A stretch of DNA of 8,455 nt from contig DROE01000116.1 of assembly GCA_011322005.1 (NCBI GenBank), forward strand, positions 1 through 8,455, read 5' to 3'. Numbering within the stretch: position 1 is the first letter of the stretch; each line of letters begins with the position of its first letter. A program made the position numbers and the translations under genes. The notes beneath the pieces are model-generated. The model had not been told where the DNA came from. It did not search any database and saw only the letters and a list, made by a program, of their open reading frames with translations. This DNA comes from Devosia sp. (GTDB lineage: Bacteria; Pseudomonadota; Alphaproteobacteria; Rhizobiales; Devosiaceae). This document shows, piece by piece, positions 1 through 5,433 of this stretch.

Positions 1-202
1 GCCACAAACCAAACACCCAGCTAGCTACCATGGCCGGCGTCATAATCGCTCGAAAAAGCCGCCGTTCCATGACTTTGAATGTTTCGGATTGCACGGAACC
101 CGGCTTCGCCTCAGCATGATAAACAAACAGCCGCGGCAAGTAAAACAAACCGGCCATCCAGGAAATCACGGAAATGACATGTAGTGCCCTGACCCACTCC
201 AC
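1..202 (-). CDS. hemJ: HemJ protoporphyrinogen IX oxidase, N-terminal part (cut by left window edge)
   Basis: The minus strand encodes an open frame running off the left edge, of which about 67 residues are visible. It begins VEWVRALHVISVISW, followed by GLFYLPRLFVYH and then MERRLFRAIMTPAM. This is the hallmark N-terminus of the HemJ/UPF0093 family: a first membrane helix around residues 7-26 carrying the conserved His8, a short loop, then the MERRL segment leading into helix 2. HemJ is the membrane oxidase that converts protoporphyrinogen IX to protoporphyrin IX in bacteria lacking HemG and HemY. The start chosen is GTG at 202; a stop in the same frame lies just upstream, and a GGGGAG ribosome-binding site sits inside the end of hemE. 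Only 4 bases separate it from the hemE stop, so the two genes are almost certainly co-transcribed. Confidence 0.93.
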   Translation of the reverse strand, partial: MEWVRALHVISVISWMAGLFYLPRLFVYHAEAKPGSVQSETFKVMERRLFRAIMTPAMVASWVFGLW

Positions 203-206
203 GTTA

Positions 207-1247
207 TCAGGCTCCCCTCACCGCCTCTACTAGCGAACTCACATGCGCAATGGGCGTCTCCGGCACAATACCATGCCCCAGATTAAATACATGGGGCCGC
301 TCGGAAAAACCGAGTATGACTTCCTCCACCCTCCTTTCTAGCTGCGCGCCACCTGCAACCAGTCTAAGAGGGTCCAGGTTTCCCTGCACACCCATATCCT
401 CCGGTAAAGCATCTACGGCAAAAGAAACTGGTGTGGCATAATCTATTCCCATCATGTTTACCCCCGTCTCCCTGCCATACTCCCCCAGCATACCAGCTGC
501 CCCCCTCGGAAAACCGATAATCGCCGCGTCTGGCACTGCAGCCCTTACACCTTCGACAACTTTGGTATTAGGACCAATTACATAGGAGCGAAAACATTTT
601 TCATCCAGATTCAAAGCCCAGCTCTCGAACAGCTGAACGACGTCAGCGCCCGCGCGCAACTGCGCAACAAGATAGGATATACTCGCCTGGACAAGAATAT
701 TCATCAGTTCTGCGAACAGAGCAGGTTTCCGCAAAGCGAACAATCGTGCCTTCGCTTGATCTGTCGAGCCCTTTCCAGCGATCATATAGGTGGCAACAGT
801 CCAGGGCGATCCGCAAAAACCGATAAGCGTCTTATCCGCTTCCAGCCTGCTTTTAATCAATGCAATTGTTTCCAGAACCGGCGAGAGCCTCGCCAAAAAC
901 AAGTCTGTTTCAAGCCTGGCGATACCTTCCTGGTCAATGGGGGGTAGCACCGGCCCATCCCCTTGCACAAACTCTACCCTTTGGCCCAATGCATCAGGAA
1001 CCACTAGGATATCCGAAAACAGGATTGCCCCATCAAGATCGAATCTCTTGAGTGGCTGCAAGCTGACCTCCGCAGCCAATCGTGGATTGTAGCATAAATC
1101 CAGAAAGCTCCCTGCCCTCTCCCTTATCTCACGATACTCGGGCAAATAGCGCCCGGCTTGTCGCATAATCCAAATCGGAGGGCGCTTCTGGCGCTTGCCT
1201 TTGACGGCTTCTAGCAAGGGTTTTTTCATGGTTGCCATCGTTACCAT
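207..1247 (-). CDS. hemE: Uroporphyrinogen decarboxylase HemE
   Basis: This cytosolic enzyme removes four carboxyl groups from uroporphyrinogen III to give coproporphyrinogen III, in the common haem pathway. From the ATG at 1247 the product is 346 aa, normal for the family. Visible signatures are WIMRQAGRYLPEY (Arg29 and Arg33, substrate carboxylates), FSD with the catalytic-type Asp79, GFCGSPWTVATY with Tyr154, QGNLDP, and NLGHGI with His325. The frame stays open to a TTG at 1277, but family proteins start close to the KKPLLEAV segment. ATGs at 1247, 1238 and 1229 are all possible; 1247 is chosen because a weak GAGAA motif lies 8 bases upstream. It heads a hemE-hemJ unit. Its leader is AT-rich and merges with the putative replication origin, as in Caulobacter, where hemE promoters sit inside the origin. 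Confidence 0.97.
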   Translation of the reverse strand: MVTMATMKKPLLEAVKGKRQKRPPIWIMRQAGRYLPEYREIRERAGSFLDLCYNPRLAAEVSLQPLKRFDLDGAILFSDILVVPDALGQRVEFVQGDGPVLPPIDQEGIARLETDLFLARLSPVLETIALIKSRLEADKTLIGFCGSPWTVATYMIAGKGSTDQAKARLFALRKPALFAELMNILVQASISYLVAQLRAGADVVQLFESWALNLDEKCFRSYVIGPNTKVVEGVRAAVPDAAIIGFPRGAAGMLGEYGRETGVNMMGIDYATPVSFAVDALPEDMGVQGNLDPLRLVAGGAQLERRVEEVILGFSERPHVFNLGHGIVPETPIAHVSSLVEAVRGA

Positions 1248-1250
1248 TTT

Positions 1251-1264
1251 GCTGTTCTCGGCAA
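1251..1264. repeat. 14-bp direct repeat, copy 1
   Basis: GCTGTTCTCGGCAA is identical to positions 1339-1352. On the minus strand this copy holds the GAGAAC segment that could serve as the hemE ribosome-binding site. The two copies bracket the A+T-rich tract. Confidence 0.85.
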
Positions 1265-1270
1265 GTCGGA

Positions 1271-1310
1271 AATACAAAAAAACCTTCTTTTTATCTTGCT
1301 TATATATTTA
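1271..1310. other. A+T-rich tract, candidate DNA unwinding element
   Basis: 33 of these 40 bases are A or T, ending in an uninterrupted tatatattta run, whereas the neighbouring genes are visibly richer in G+C. It lies between the hemE start and the first DnaA-like site. This suits a duplex unwinding element, and it would also lie in the hemE promoter/leader. Confidence 0.5.
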
Positions 1311-1336
1311 TGCCCGTGGATAGCGGGAATTAACAA
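1307..1336 (-). promoter_or_regulatory. Possible hemE promoter (weak)
   Basis: On the minus strand TTGTTA (1336-1331) could be a -35 box and CATAAA (1312-1307) a -10 box, 18 bases apart, with four of six matches each. The -35 overlaps a degenerate CtrA-like element at 1330-1344. A DnaA-box-like CTATCCACG (1323-1315) lies in the spacer. The pairing is inferred from position and weak consensus only. Confidence 0.3.
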
Positions 1337-1338
1337 TC

Positions 1339-1352
1339 GCTGTTCTCGGCAA
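1339..1352. repeat. 14-bp direct repeat, copy 2
   Basis: Exact copy of 1251-1264 in the same orientation, 88 bases away. Identity stops at both ends: the flanking bases differ. It is followed by a run of eight A, counting the last two bases of the repeat. Function unknown; it may be a local duplication or a protein-binding iteron at the putative origin. Confidence 0.85.
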
Positions 1353-1412
1353 AAAAAATGGCACCGAAAAATCCGATAGCGATCCTATGCACTTGAACAA
1401 CAAACCGGAAAA

Positions 1413-1421
1413 TGTGCAAAA
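1413..1421 (-). promoter_or_regulatory. DnaA-box-like site (consensus match)
   Basis: The minus strand reads TTTTGCACA, an exact match to the relaxed DnaA consensus TTWTNCACA. A one-mismatch relative, TTTTGCAAA, lies on the same strand at 1438-1430. Confidence 0.55.
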
Positions 1422-1429
1422 TGGTTCAC

Positions 1430-1438
1430 TTTGCAAAA
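1430..1438 (-). promoter_or_regulatory. DnaA-box-like site (one mismatch)
   Basis: The minus strand reads TTTTGCAAA, eight of nine matches to TTWTNCACA. It is directly adjacent to the CtrA-type site starting at 1440, so DnaA and CtrA could compete here. Confidence 0.35.
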
Positions 1439-1439
1439 G

Positions 1440-1454
1440 TTAACAATTCGTTAA
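1440..1454 (+). promoter_or_regulatory. CtrA-type binding site TTAA-N7-TTAA
   Basis: TTAACAATTCGTTAA matches the full CtrA consensus exactly, with correct 7-base spacing. CtrA is the alphaproteobacterial cell-cycle response regulator that binds such sites in the Caulobacter origin and blocks initiation. A degenerate relative, TTAA-N7-TGTT, lies at 1330-1344 and shares the TTAACAAT half. Whether this genome encodes CtrA is not visible here. Confidence 0.6.
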
Positions 1455-1488
1455 GCCGTAATTTTGCAACACAGAGCCTAGTATAAAG

Positions 1489-1497
1489 GGTGGAAAA
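1489..1497 (-). promoter_or_regulatory. DnaA-box-like site (one mismatch)
   Basis: The minus strand reads TTTTCCACC, eight of nine matches to TTWTNCACA; only the last base differs. Confidence 0.35.
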
Positions 1498-1577
1498 ATG
1501 CAGTGTCCTCTCCAGTCGGCCGACGGGTTATCCCCGTTCTGCACGTTATGCATCTAACAAGTTCAAAAATGTGCGCC

Positions 1578-1586
1578 TGTGAATAA
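1578..1586 (-). promoter_or_regulatory. DnaA-box-like site (consensus match)
   Basis: The minus strand reads TTATTCACA, an exact match to TTWTNCACA and one base from the strong E. coli box TTATCCACA. This is the best DnaA box in the window. Confidence 0.6.
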
Positions 1587-1657
1587 TTTCTCCTCAACGG
1601 GCACAGTTCTGCCCCTTTGCCAAACTTCTCCCCACTTACCCGATCCCTGATCGATCC

Positions 1658-1666
1658 TGTACATAA
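1658..1666 (-). promoter_or_regulatory. DnaA-box-like site (one mismatch)
   Basis: The minus strand reads TTATGTACA, eight of nine matches to TTWTNCACA. It has the same orientation as the other recognised boxes and is the one nearest aroE. Confidence 0.35.
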
Positions 1667-1727
1667 TTGCACGAAACCGGGTGTCCGACGGGCTGCCATG
1701 ACACAGAAAACCGACCAAAAAACCAGC

Positions 1728-1755
1728 TTGTGCCCGGGAGCAAAGCCATTCTAAA
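1728..1755 (+). promoter_or_regulatory. Possible aroE promoter just upstream of the start
   Basis: TTGTGC (1728-1733) and TCTAAA (1750-1755) are separated by 16 bases and resemble -35 and -10 boxes, imperfectly. Transcription would then start only a few bases before the aroE ATG at 1764, giving a nearly leaderless message. This agrees with the lack of a Shine-Dalgarno sequence there. Weak evidence. Confidence 0.25.
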
Positions 1756-1763
1756 TTGGCCCG

Positions 1764-2636
1764 ATGAACTCCTCCCTTCCAAGCGCCAGGGCCTTTGTGA
1801 TCGGCAGTCCGGTCGCCCATTCCCTTTCGCCCCTGATACACAATTACTGGATTGGGAAACTGGGCCTTGATGCCAGCTATGAAGCTTTGGACATCTCCGG
1901 CCGGGACCTCGGGCGATTTGCTGAACGGCTGAGAGAAGGCAACTTTATCGGAGGAAATGTTACCATTCCTCACAAACAGTCCGTTATGAGATACTGCGAT
2001 GATCTGAGCGTTTCCGCACGCGCCATCGGTGCCGTGAATACGCTAGTCTTTGAACATGGCCGGCTAAAGGGGTCCAATACAGACTATTTTGGCTTTATCG
2101 ACAATCTGGACCAGCAGGCCCCCGGCTGGGACCACTATTTAGATAACGCCATCGTTCTTGGCGCGGGCGGCGCGGCAAGAGCCGTTGTCTACGCCCTTTT
2201 GCAGCGCGGAACCAGCAAAGTCATTGTTCTCAACCGAACCCCGGCAATGGCAAAATTGCTGGCCCGGTCGTTTGGTGAGAAGGTTGTCTGGGGCAGCCTG
2301 CAAGACTTCGGCACCTTCTCAGGCAGAGCGCGCCTGCTTGTCAACTGCAGCGCTGTCGGCCTGAACGGTACCAGGTTTGACGATCTGGACATGGGAACCC
2401 TGCCAAAATCGGCACTGGTCCACGACATTGTCTATTCACCCCTGAAGACACCCCTTCTCCTCACAGCGGCTCAAACCGGCCTGCGCACGCTCGACGGCCT
2501 TGGAATGTTGCTGCATCAGGCAATTCCCGGATTCGAGAAATGGTTCGGTGTCCGCCCGAAAGTCACCCCTGACCTTCGAGAGATTTTGGAGCGCACCATC
2601 GGACCGGAGAAAAATGGGAGCGGCACCCAGGTATGA
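1764..2636 (+). CDS. aroE: Shikimate dehydrogenase AroE
   Basis: AroE reduces 3-dehydroshikimate to shikimate with NADPH, the fourth step of chorismate and aromatic amino-acid synthesis, in the cytosol. The 290-aa product is of usual size. Substrate-site motifs are HSLSP (Ser20, Ser22), TIPHK (Lys71, catalytic-type), VNT (Asn92), SNTD (Asp107) and LLHQ (Gln252). The Rossmann loop GAGGAAR lies at 133-139 and the NADPH-phosphate motif NRT at 157-159. DIVYSP follows at 221-226. The usual N-x-T-x-x-G-M nucleotide-side motif reads NCSAVGL here, a mild deviation. The ATG at 1764 is preceded in frame by a stop (TAA) 12 bases upstream and lacks a clear ribosome-binding site. It heads aroE-coaE-dnaQ; its stop overlaps the coaE start by 4 bases. 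In many relatives maf precedes it, but here the putative origin does. Confidence 0.96.
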   Translation: MNSSLPSARAFVIGSPVAHSLSPLIHNYWIGKLGLDASYEALDISGRDLGRFAERLREGNFIGGNVTIPHKQSVMRYCDDLSVSARAIGAVNTLVFEHGRLKGSNTDYFGFIDNLDQQAPGWDHYLDNAIVLGAGGAARAVVYALLQRGTSKVIVLNRTPAMAKLLARSFGEKVVWGSLQDFGTFSGRARLLVNCSAVGLNGTRFDDLDMGTLPKSALVHDIVYSPLKTPLLLTAAQTGLRTLDGLGMLLHQAIPGFEKWFGVRPKVTPDLREILERTIGPEKNGSGTQV

Positions 2637-3247
2637 CCATGTACAAACTGGGACTTACCGGCTCCATCGCTACGGGCAAATCAACAGCGCTCGCAATGTT
2701 TGCGCATCTTGGCCACCGGACCTTTTCAGCCGACACCGCCGTGCACAAACTTTATGAGGAAAAAGCTGTAGATCTGGTGGGGGCGGCCTTTCCGGAAGCT
2801 ATCAGGAACAAAAAGGTCGACCGCCGGGCGCTTTCTGACAGCCTGCTCGCCGCCCCCCATCGCCTGAAAGAGCTCAATGACATTGTACACCCGTTGGTCT
2901 ACTCGCGAATTGACGGCTTTATGGAACAGGCGCGCCGTACCGGAGCCCGGCTGGTCGTTGTCGACATTCCGCTGCTTTTTGAAAGTGAAAGGGAACATGA
3001 TTTCGATGGGGTCGCTGTAACCTGGTGCAGCGCCCGGCTCCAGAAGCGCAGGGCTCTGGCCCGACCGGGCATGAGTGTGGAAAAGTTCAACACCATCCTT
3101 GCACTGCAACTAAGTCAACGCGAGAAAAAGAGCCGCGCGGATTTTCTTATTGAGACAAACGGCACGCTGGAGCAGACAAGACAACAGGTTGTCCGGATTG
3201 CCAGCCTCTGCCTCAATCCTCCCCCGGGAGAATCGGCAGGAAGCTAA
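2633..3247 (+). CDS. coaE: Dephospho-CoA kinase CoaE
   Basis: CoaE phosphorylates the 3'-hydroxyl of the ribose in dephospho-CoA using ATP, the last step of coenzyme A synthesis. The 204-aa product opens with the P-loop GSIATGKST (residues 10-18). SADTAVH (32-38) corresponds to the family's D-A-D substrate region, with Asp34. DIPLLFE (111-117) is the conserved PLLFE strand. The lid and C-terminal part show the arginine-rich RPGMSVEKF and the REKKSRADF segment. The ATG at 2633 overlaps the aroE stop (ATGA). An alternative ATG at 2639 has AGG 8 bases upstream and gives a product two residues shorter, so the start is uncertain by two codons. The overlap implies translational coupling with aroE; dnaQ follows after 19 bases. 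Confidence 0.95.
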   Translation: MTMYKLGLTGSIATGKSTALAMFAHLGHRTFSADTAVHKLYEEKAVDLVGAAFPEAIRNKKVDRRALSDSLLAAPHRLKELNDIVHPLVYSRIDGFMEQARRTGARLVVVDIPLLFESEREHDFDGVAVTWCSARLQKRRALARPGMSVEKFNTILALQLSQREKKSRADFLIETNGTLEQTRQQVVRIASLCLNPPPGESAGS

Positions 3248-3266
3248 TTCTTAGTGCGGATGGAAA

Positions 3267-3962
3267 ATGTCGATAAACCGAGAAATAGTTCTTGATACAG
3301 AAACCACCGGACTTTCCCCCCAGACCGGCGACCGCATTGTGGAAATAGGATGCGTTGAACTGGTCAACCATCTGCCAACCGGCAAGAGTTACCATACCTA
3401 TATCAACCCGGAGCGCGATATGCCCGAAGGCGCGTTCCGCGTCCATGGGCTTTCCGAGGAGTTTCTGGCGGAAAAACCCTTGTTCAGCGAGATTGCCGGG
3501 GAGTTTAGCAGGTTTATCGGCGACTCAACGCTGATCATACACAACGCCCCGTTCGACATGGGGTTCCTGAACGCCGAATTCGAGCGTTTGCAACGACCAT
3601 TCTTGCGGAACCCGGTCATAGACACTGTACAATTGGCCCGAGAAAACCATCCCGGAGCGCGGGTGTCACTTGACGCCCTGTGCAAGATTTATGGCATCGA
3701 CAATTCAAGACGGGCCCTTCATGGAGCATTACTCGACAGTGAAATTCTCGCAGAAGTATATCTCGAACTGATCGGTGGACGCCAGACCGGCCTGTCACTC
3801 TCCAGCACAAACACCAGGCCTGCACAAAGCACGGCAAGAACCCAACATGGTCCCCGGCCAAACAGGATCGCCTCCGTTTTGAGCGATGAGCAAATTACGG
3901 CCCATAAGAAGCTTCTTGAGAGCCTTGACAAAAAACCAATTTGGGCAAAATACGCCGAATGA
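3267..3962 (+). CDS. dnaQ: DNA polymerase III epsilon subunit (3'-5' proofreading exonuclease)
   Basis: This is the proofreading exonuclease of the replicative polymerase. The 231-aa protein is a DEDDh exonuclease: Asp10 and Glu12 in DTETTG (Exo I), Asp97 in HNAPFD (Exo II), and His152 with Asp157 in HGALLDSE (Exo III). All five catalytic residues are present. After the domain, QTGLSL (173-178) fits the beta-clamp-binding motif at the position of QTSMAF in E. coli epsilon. A polar linker (about 179-205) and a C-terminal tail ending PIWAKYAE follow, the part that in E. coli contacts the alpha subunit. A GGATGG ribosome-binding site lies shortly before the ATG at 3267. It is the last gene of the aroE-coaE-dnaQ unit and converges on secB. 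Confidence 0.95.
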   Translation: MSINREIVLDTETTGLSPQTGDRIVEIGCVELVNHLPTGKSYHTYINPERDMPEGAFRVHGLSEEFLAEKPLFSEIAGEFSRFIGDSTLIIHNAPFDMGFLNAEFERLQRPFLRNPVIDTVQLARENHPGARVSLDALCKIYGIDNSRRALHGALLDSEILAEVYLELIGGRQTGLSLSSTNTRPAQSTARTQHGPRPNRIASVLSDEQITAHKKLLESLDKKPIWAKYAE

Positions 3963-3965
3963 GGC

Positions 3966-4001
3966 CGGGCGTTGCCTGTTGCGCTTAGCGAACTTTGCCC
4001 G
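3966..4001 (+). terminator. Hairpin just after dnaQ, possible operon end
   Basis: Beginning 3 bases after the dnaQ stop, CGGGC (3966-3970) pairs with GCCCG (3997-4001). Inside, GTTGCGCTTAGCGAAC (3978-3993) can form a six-pair stem with one bulge. No proper T-run follows, so it is at best a non-canonical terminator or a structure protecting the mRNA 3' end. The rest of the 126-base dnaQ-secB gap shows nothing recognisable. Confidence 0.3.
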
Positions 4002-4088
4002 AACGGCTGTTTGTGCCACGAACATCGCATGGCCACCACGGTCGGAACTGACCTGTTCCGGAGCAAAACCGCAGGGTCACGCCGGAGT

Positions 4089-4646
4089 CTAATTTACGGT
4101 CTTGCTCGCGTCTGCCTTGCCGTTTTCAACCTGGGGCGCCTCACTGCCTCCCTGTTTGGCTGCCTCCGCCATCCGCGCCAGATTCTGGCGGTAGATAATC
4201 GCAAAATCCACGGGCTCCATAAGCAGGGGCGGAAAGCCTCCGGACTGGGTAACATTGGCCAACACCTGCCGGGCAAAAGGAAAAATAAGCCGTGGGCACT
4301 CAATCATGAGTGCTGGTGCCATCTGGTTTTCCGGAATATTCATGATCTTGAACAGACCGCCATATATCAATTCCACGTTAAACAGCAGCTTCTTGTCGCG
4401 TTCGGCTCTGGCGTTCAGCGTCAATTCGACCGCATAAACATCATCGGACTGCTTCTTGACCGCCACATTGATGTTGACGTTAAAACCGGGGGCTGAAGAG
4501 CCGCCCATCACCGAAGAGGGAGCCTCGGGATTTTCAAAACTCAGGTCCCGGATATACTGGGAAATTATGTTCAGCGAGGGTTGCTTTGCGGGGTCTTGTG
4601 CTGTTTCGGGCTTGGCGCCCTGTGCGCTTGGTTTGTCTTCGGCCAT
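4089..4646 (-). CDS. secB: Protein-export chaperone SecB
   Basis: SecB is a cytosolic tetrameric chaperone that keeps precursor proteins unfolded and hands them to SecA for export. The 185-aa product has the family core at about 25-160: the SLNIISQYIRDLSFENP start, FNVNINVAV, LIYGGLF, ECPRLIFPFAR and GGFPPLLMEPVDF. Both ends are extended by low-complexity polar tails (residues 1-22, rich in K, A, Q and P, and about 163-185), which is common in alphaproteobacterial SecB. The ATG at 4646 has an AGGA about 11 bases upstream. It lies downstream of fxsA on the same strand after a 134-base gap, so it may have its own promoter. It is the standard neighbour of dnaQ and fxsA in this cluster. Confidence 0.95.
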   Translation of the reverse strand: MAEDKPSAQGAKPETAQDPAKQPSLNIISQYIRDLSFENPEAPSSVMGGSSAPGFNVNINVAVKKQSDDVYAVELTLNARAERDKKLLFNVELIYGGLFKIMNIPENQMAPALMIECPRLIFPFARQVLANVTQSGGFPPLLMEPVDFAIIYRQNLARMAEAAKQGGSEAPQVENGKADASKTVN

Positions 4647-4667
4647 AATTTACGATCTTCCTGTTCT

Positions 4668-4739
4668 GCGGGTTCGGCAAAAAATCTGACGCTGGCTAAC
4701 ATCTTTGGTCAGAACGAACAAGCGCGCAAGCGAACCCGC
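4668..4739. repeat. 9-bp inverted repeat in the fxsA-secB spacer
   Basis: GCGGGTTCG (4668-4676) is the exact reverse complement of 4731-4739, with 54 bases between. A second pair, TCAGGG (4746-4751) and CCCTGA (4775-4780), directly abuts the fxsA stop. Neither has a T-run on the transcribed strand. They may structure the fxsA 3' end or the secB leader, or be chance. Confidence 0.4.
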
Positions 4740-4780
4740 CTTGCCTCAGGGAAGCATTCGGCCAGACAGTCAAACCCTGA

Positions 4781-5260
4781 TTATTTGTCGCGCCAGTTGT
4801 CTTCGCCCAGATCAACAATATCCGGGTTTCCCGCCTCTCCCCCGTGTGGTTTGCGCGCCCCCTTGAACCCAGGTCCGGGGCGCGTCGTGCTCTGAAAGCC
4901 CGCAACTACGCCAATGCGGCTTTTCAGGCGCTGGTAAACAAGCGTGCGAACAGCCGGAACCAGCGCCAAAAACCCGATGACATCGGTGAAATATCCCGGT
5001 GTAAGCAGCAGTGCTCCGGCAATCGCAAGCATTACCCCATCAGCAATCTGGCGTGCCGGCAGCGACCCGGCGGCGGCTAACTGACGGATCTCACCAAGCA
5101 GGGAAAGTCCCTGCCATCGGATAATGAAAGATCCCACAAGAGCCGTTGCAACCACCCCCCCGAGCGTCAACCACAGGCCAACGGCCCGACCGACCAGAAC
5201 AAAAATTCCAATCTCTATCAGAGGAACGATCAGAAAAATTCCGAACAGCAATCGACCCAT
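4781..5260 (-). CDS. fxsA: FxsA family inner-membrane protein
   Basis: The 159-aa product belongs to the FxsA family. E. coli FxsA, when overproduced, relieves the F-plasmid exclusion of phage T7; its normal role is not established. Hydrophobic segments lie at about 3-23, 28-48 and 73-103. Family landmarks are IVPLIEIGIF in the first segment, with Glu16, and LLLTPGYFTDVIGFLALVP in the third, a characteristic PG-[FY]-x-TD pattern. A polar cytoplasmic-type tail (about 110-159) ends DIVDLGEDNW, resembling the acidic C-terminus of alphaproteobacterial members. The ATG at 5260 has AAGG/AGGG ribosome-binding bases a few positions upstream. It diverges from timA across 173 bases and precedes secB. 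Confidence 0.92.
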   Translation of the reverse strand: MGRLLFGIFLIVPLIEIGIFVLVGRAVGLWLTLGGVVATALVGSFIIRWQGLSLLGEIRQLAAAGSLPARQIADGVMLAIAGALLLTPGYFTDVIGFLALVPAVRTLVYQRLKSRIGVVAGFQSTTRPGPGFKGARKPHGGEAGNPDIVDLGEDNWRDK

Positions 5261-5433
5261 GCACCCTTGTCCTTTTTCATGCGGTTTCCTGAACCCCGGA
5301 GAACACGACCAAATAATTGATGAACCTGCAACTGGCTTCTGCTCAACAATTCCCTATATAGGTATTGCAACGGCCCGTTGCGACCTGTAGCGATAACCCG
5401 TTTCCTGTTCACTCAAATCTTGTCGAGACATCA

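Larger units (their letters stand above)
1266..1670. other. oriC: Putative chromosomal replication origin (oriC), hemE-aroE intergenic region
   Basis: No credible gene lies between 1248 and 1763. The stretch carries an A+T-rich tract next to hemE, two 9-mers that match TTWTNCACA exactly (minus strand, 1413-1421 and 1578-1586), three more with one mismatch, and a perfect TTAA-N7-TTAA site. The chromosomal origin lies at or beside hemE in Caulobacter, Rickettsia and Sinorhizobium, with AT-rich DNA, DnaA boxes and, in Caulobacter, CtrA sites. hemE and aroE both point away from the region, the polarity expected around an origin. No GANTC (CcrM) site was found by eye in the intergenic part. The call combines position, motifs and precedent; boundaries are approximate and function is not shown by sequence alone. 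Confidence 0.75.

Noticed and set aside
1248..1277. N-terminal extension of HemE to the TTG at 1277
   Set aside because: TTG start without a good ribosome-binding site; family members start nearer the KKPLLEAV segment, and three ATGs lie closer.
1599..1614. GGGCA/TGCCC hairpin considered as a terminator
   Set aside because: Stem of only five pairs, no T-run, and no gene ends nearby on either strand.
1478..1699. 73-codon minus-strand open frame in the hemE-aroE gap
   Set aside because: Composition is arbitrary, no recognisable motif, and it overlaps DnaA-box-like sites; better explained as non-coding.
1698..1754. Short plus-strand frame starting MTQKTDQKTS, considered as a remnant start of ppsR or maf
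   Set aside because: Only 18 codons and no match to the conserved opening motifs of either family as I remember them; cannot be supported.
1563..1973. 136-codon minus-strand open frame across the origin region and the start of aroE
   Set aside because: Overlaps the well-supported aroE N-terminus antisense; the translated sequence resembles no known family and lacks a plausible ribosome-binding site.
3972..4496. 174-codon plus-strand open frame opposite secB
   Set aside because: Antisense shadow of secB; no recognisable domain.
5365..5433. N-terminal extension of the Tim44-domain protein
   Set aside because: TTG start; TimA proteins begin directly before the membrane anchor, matching the ATG at 5434.
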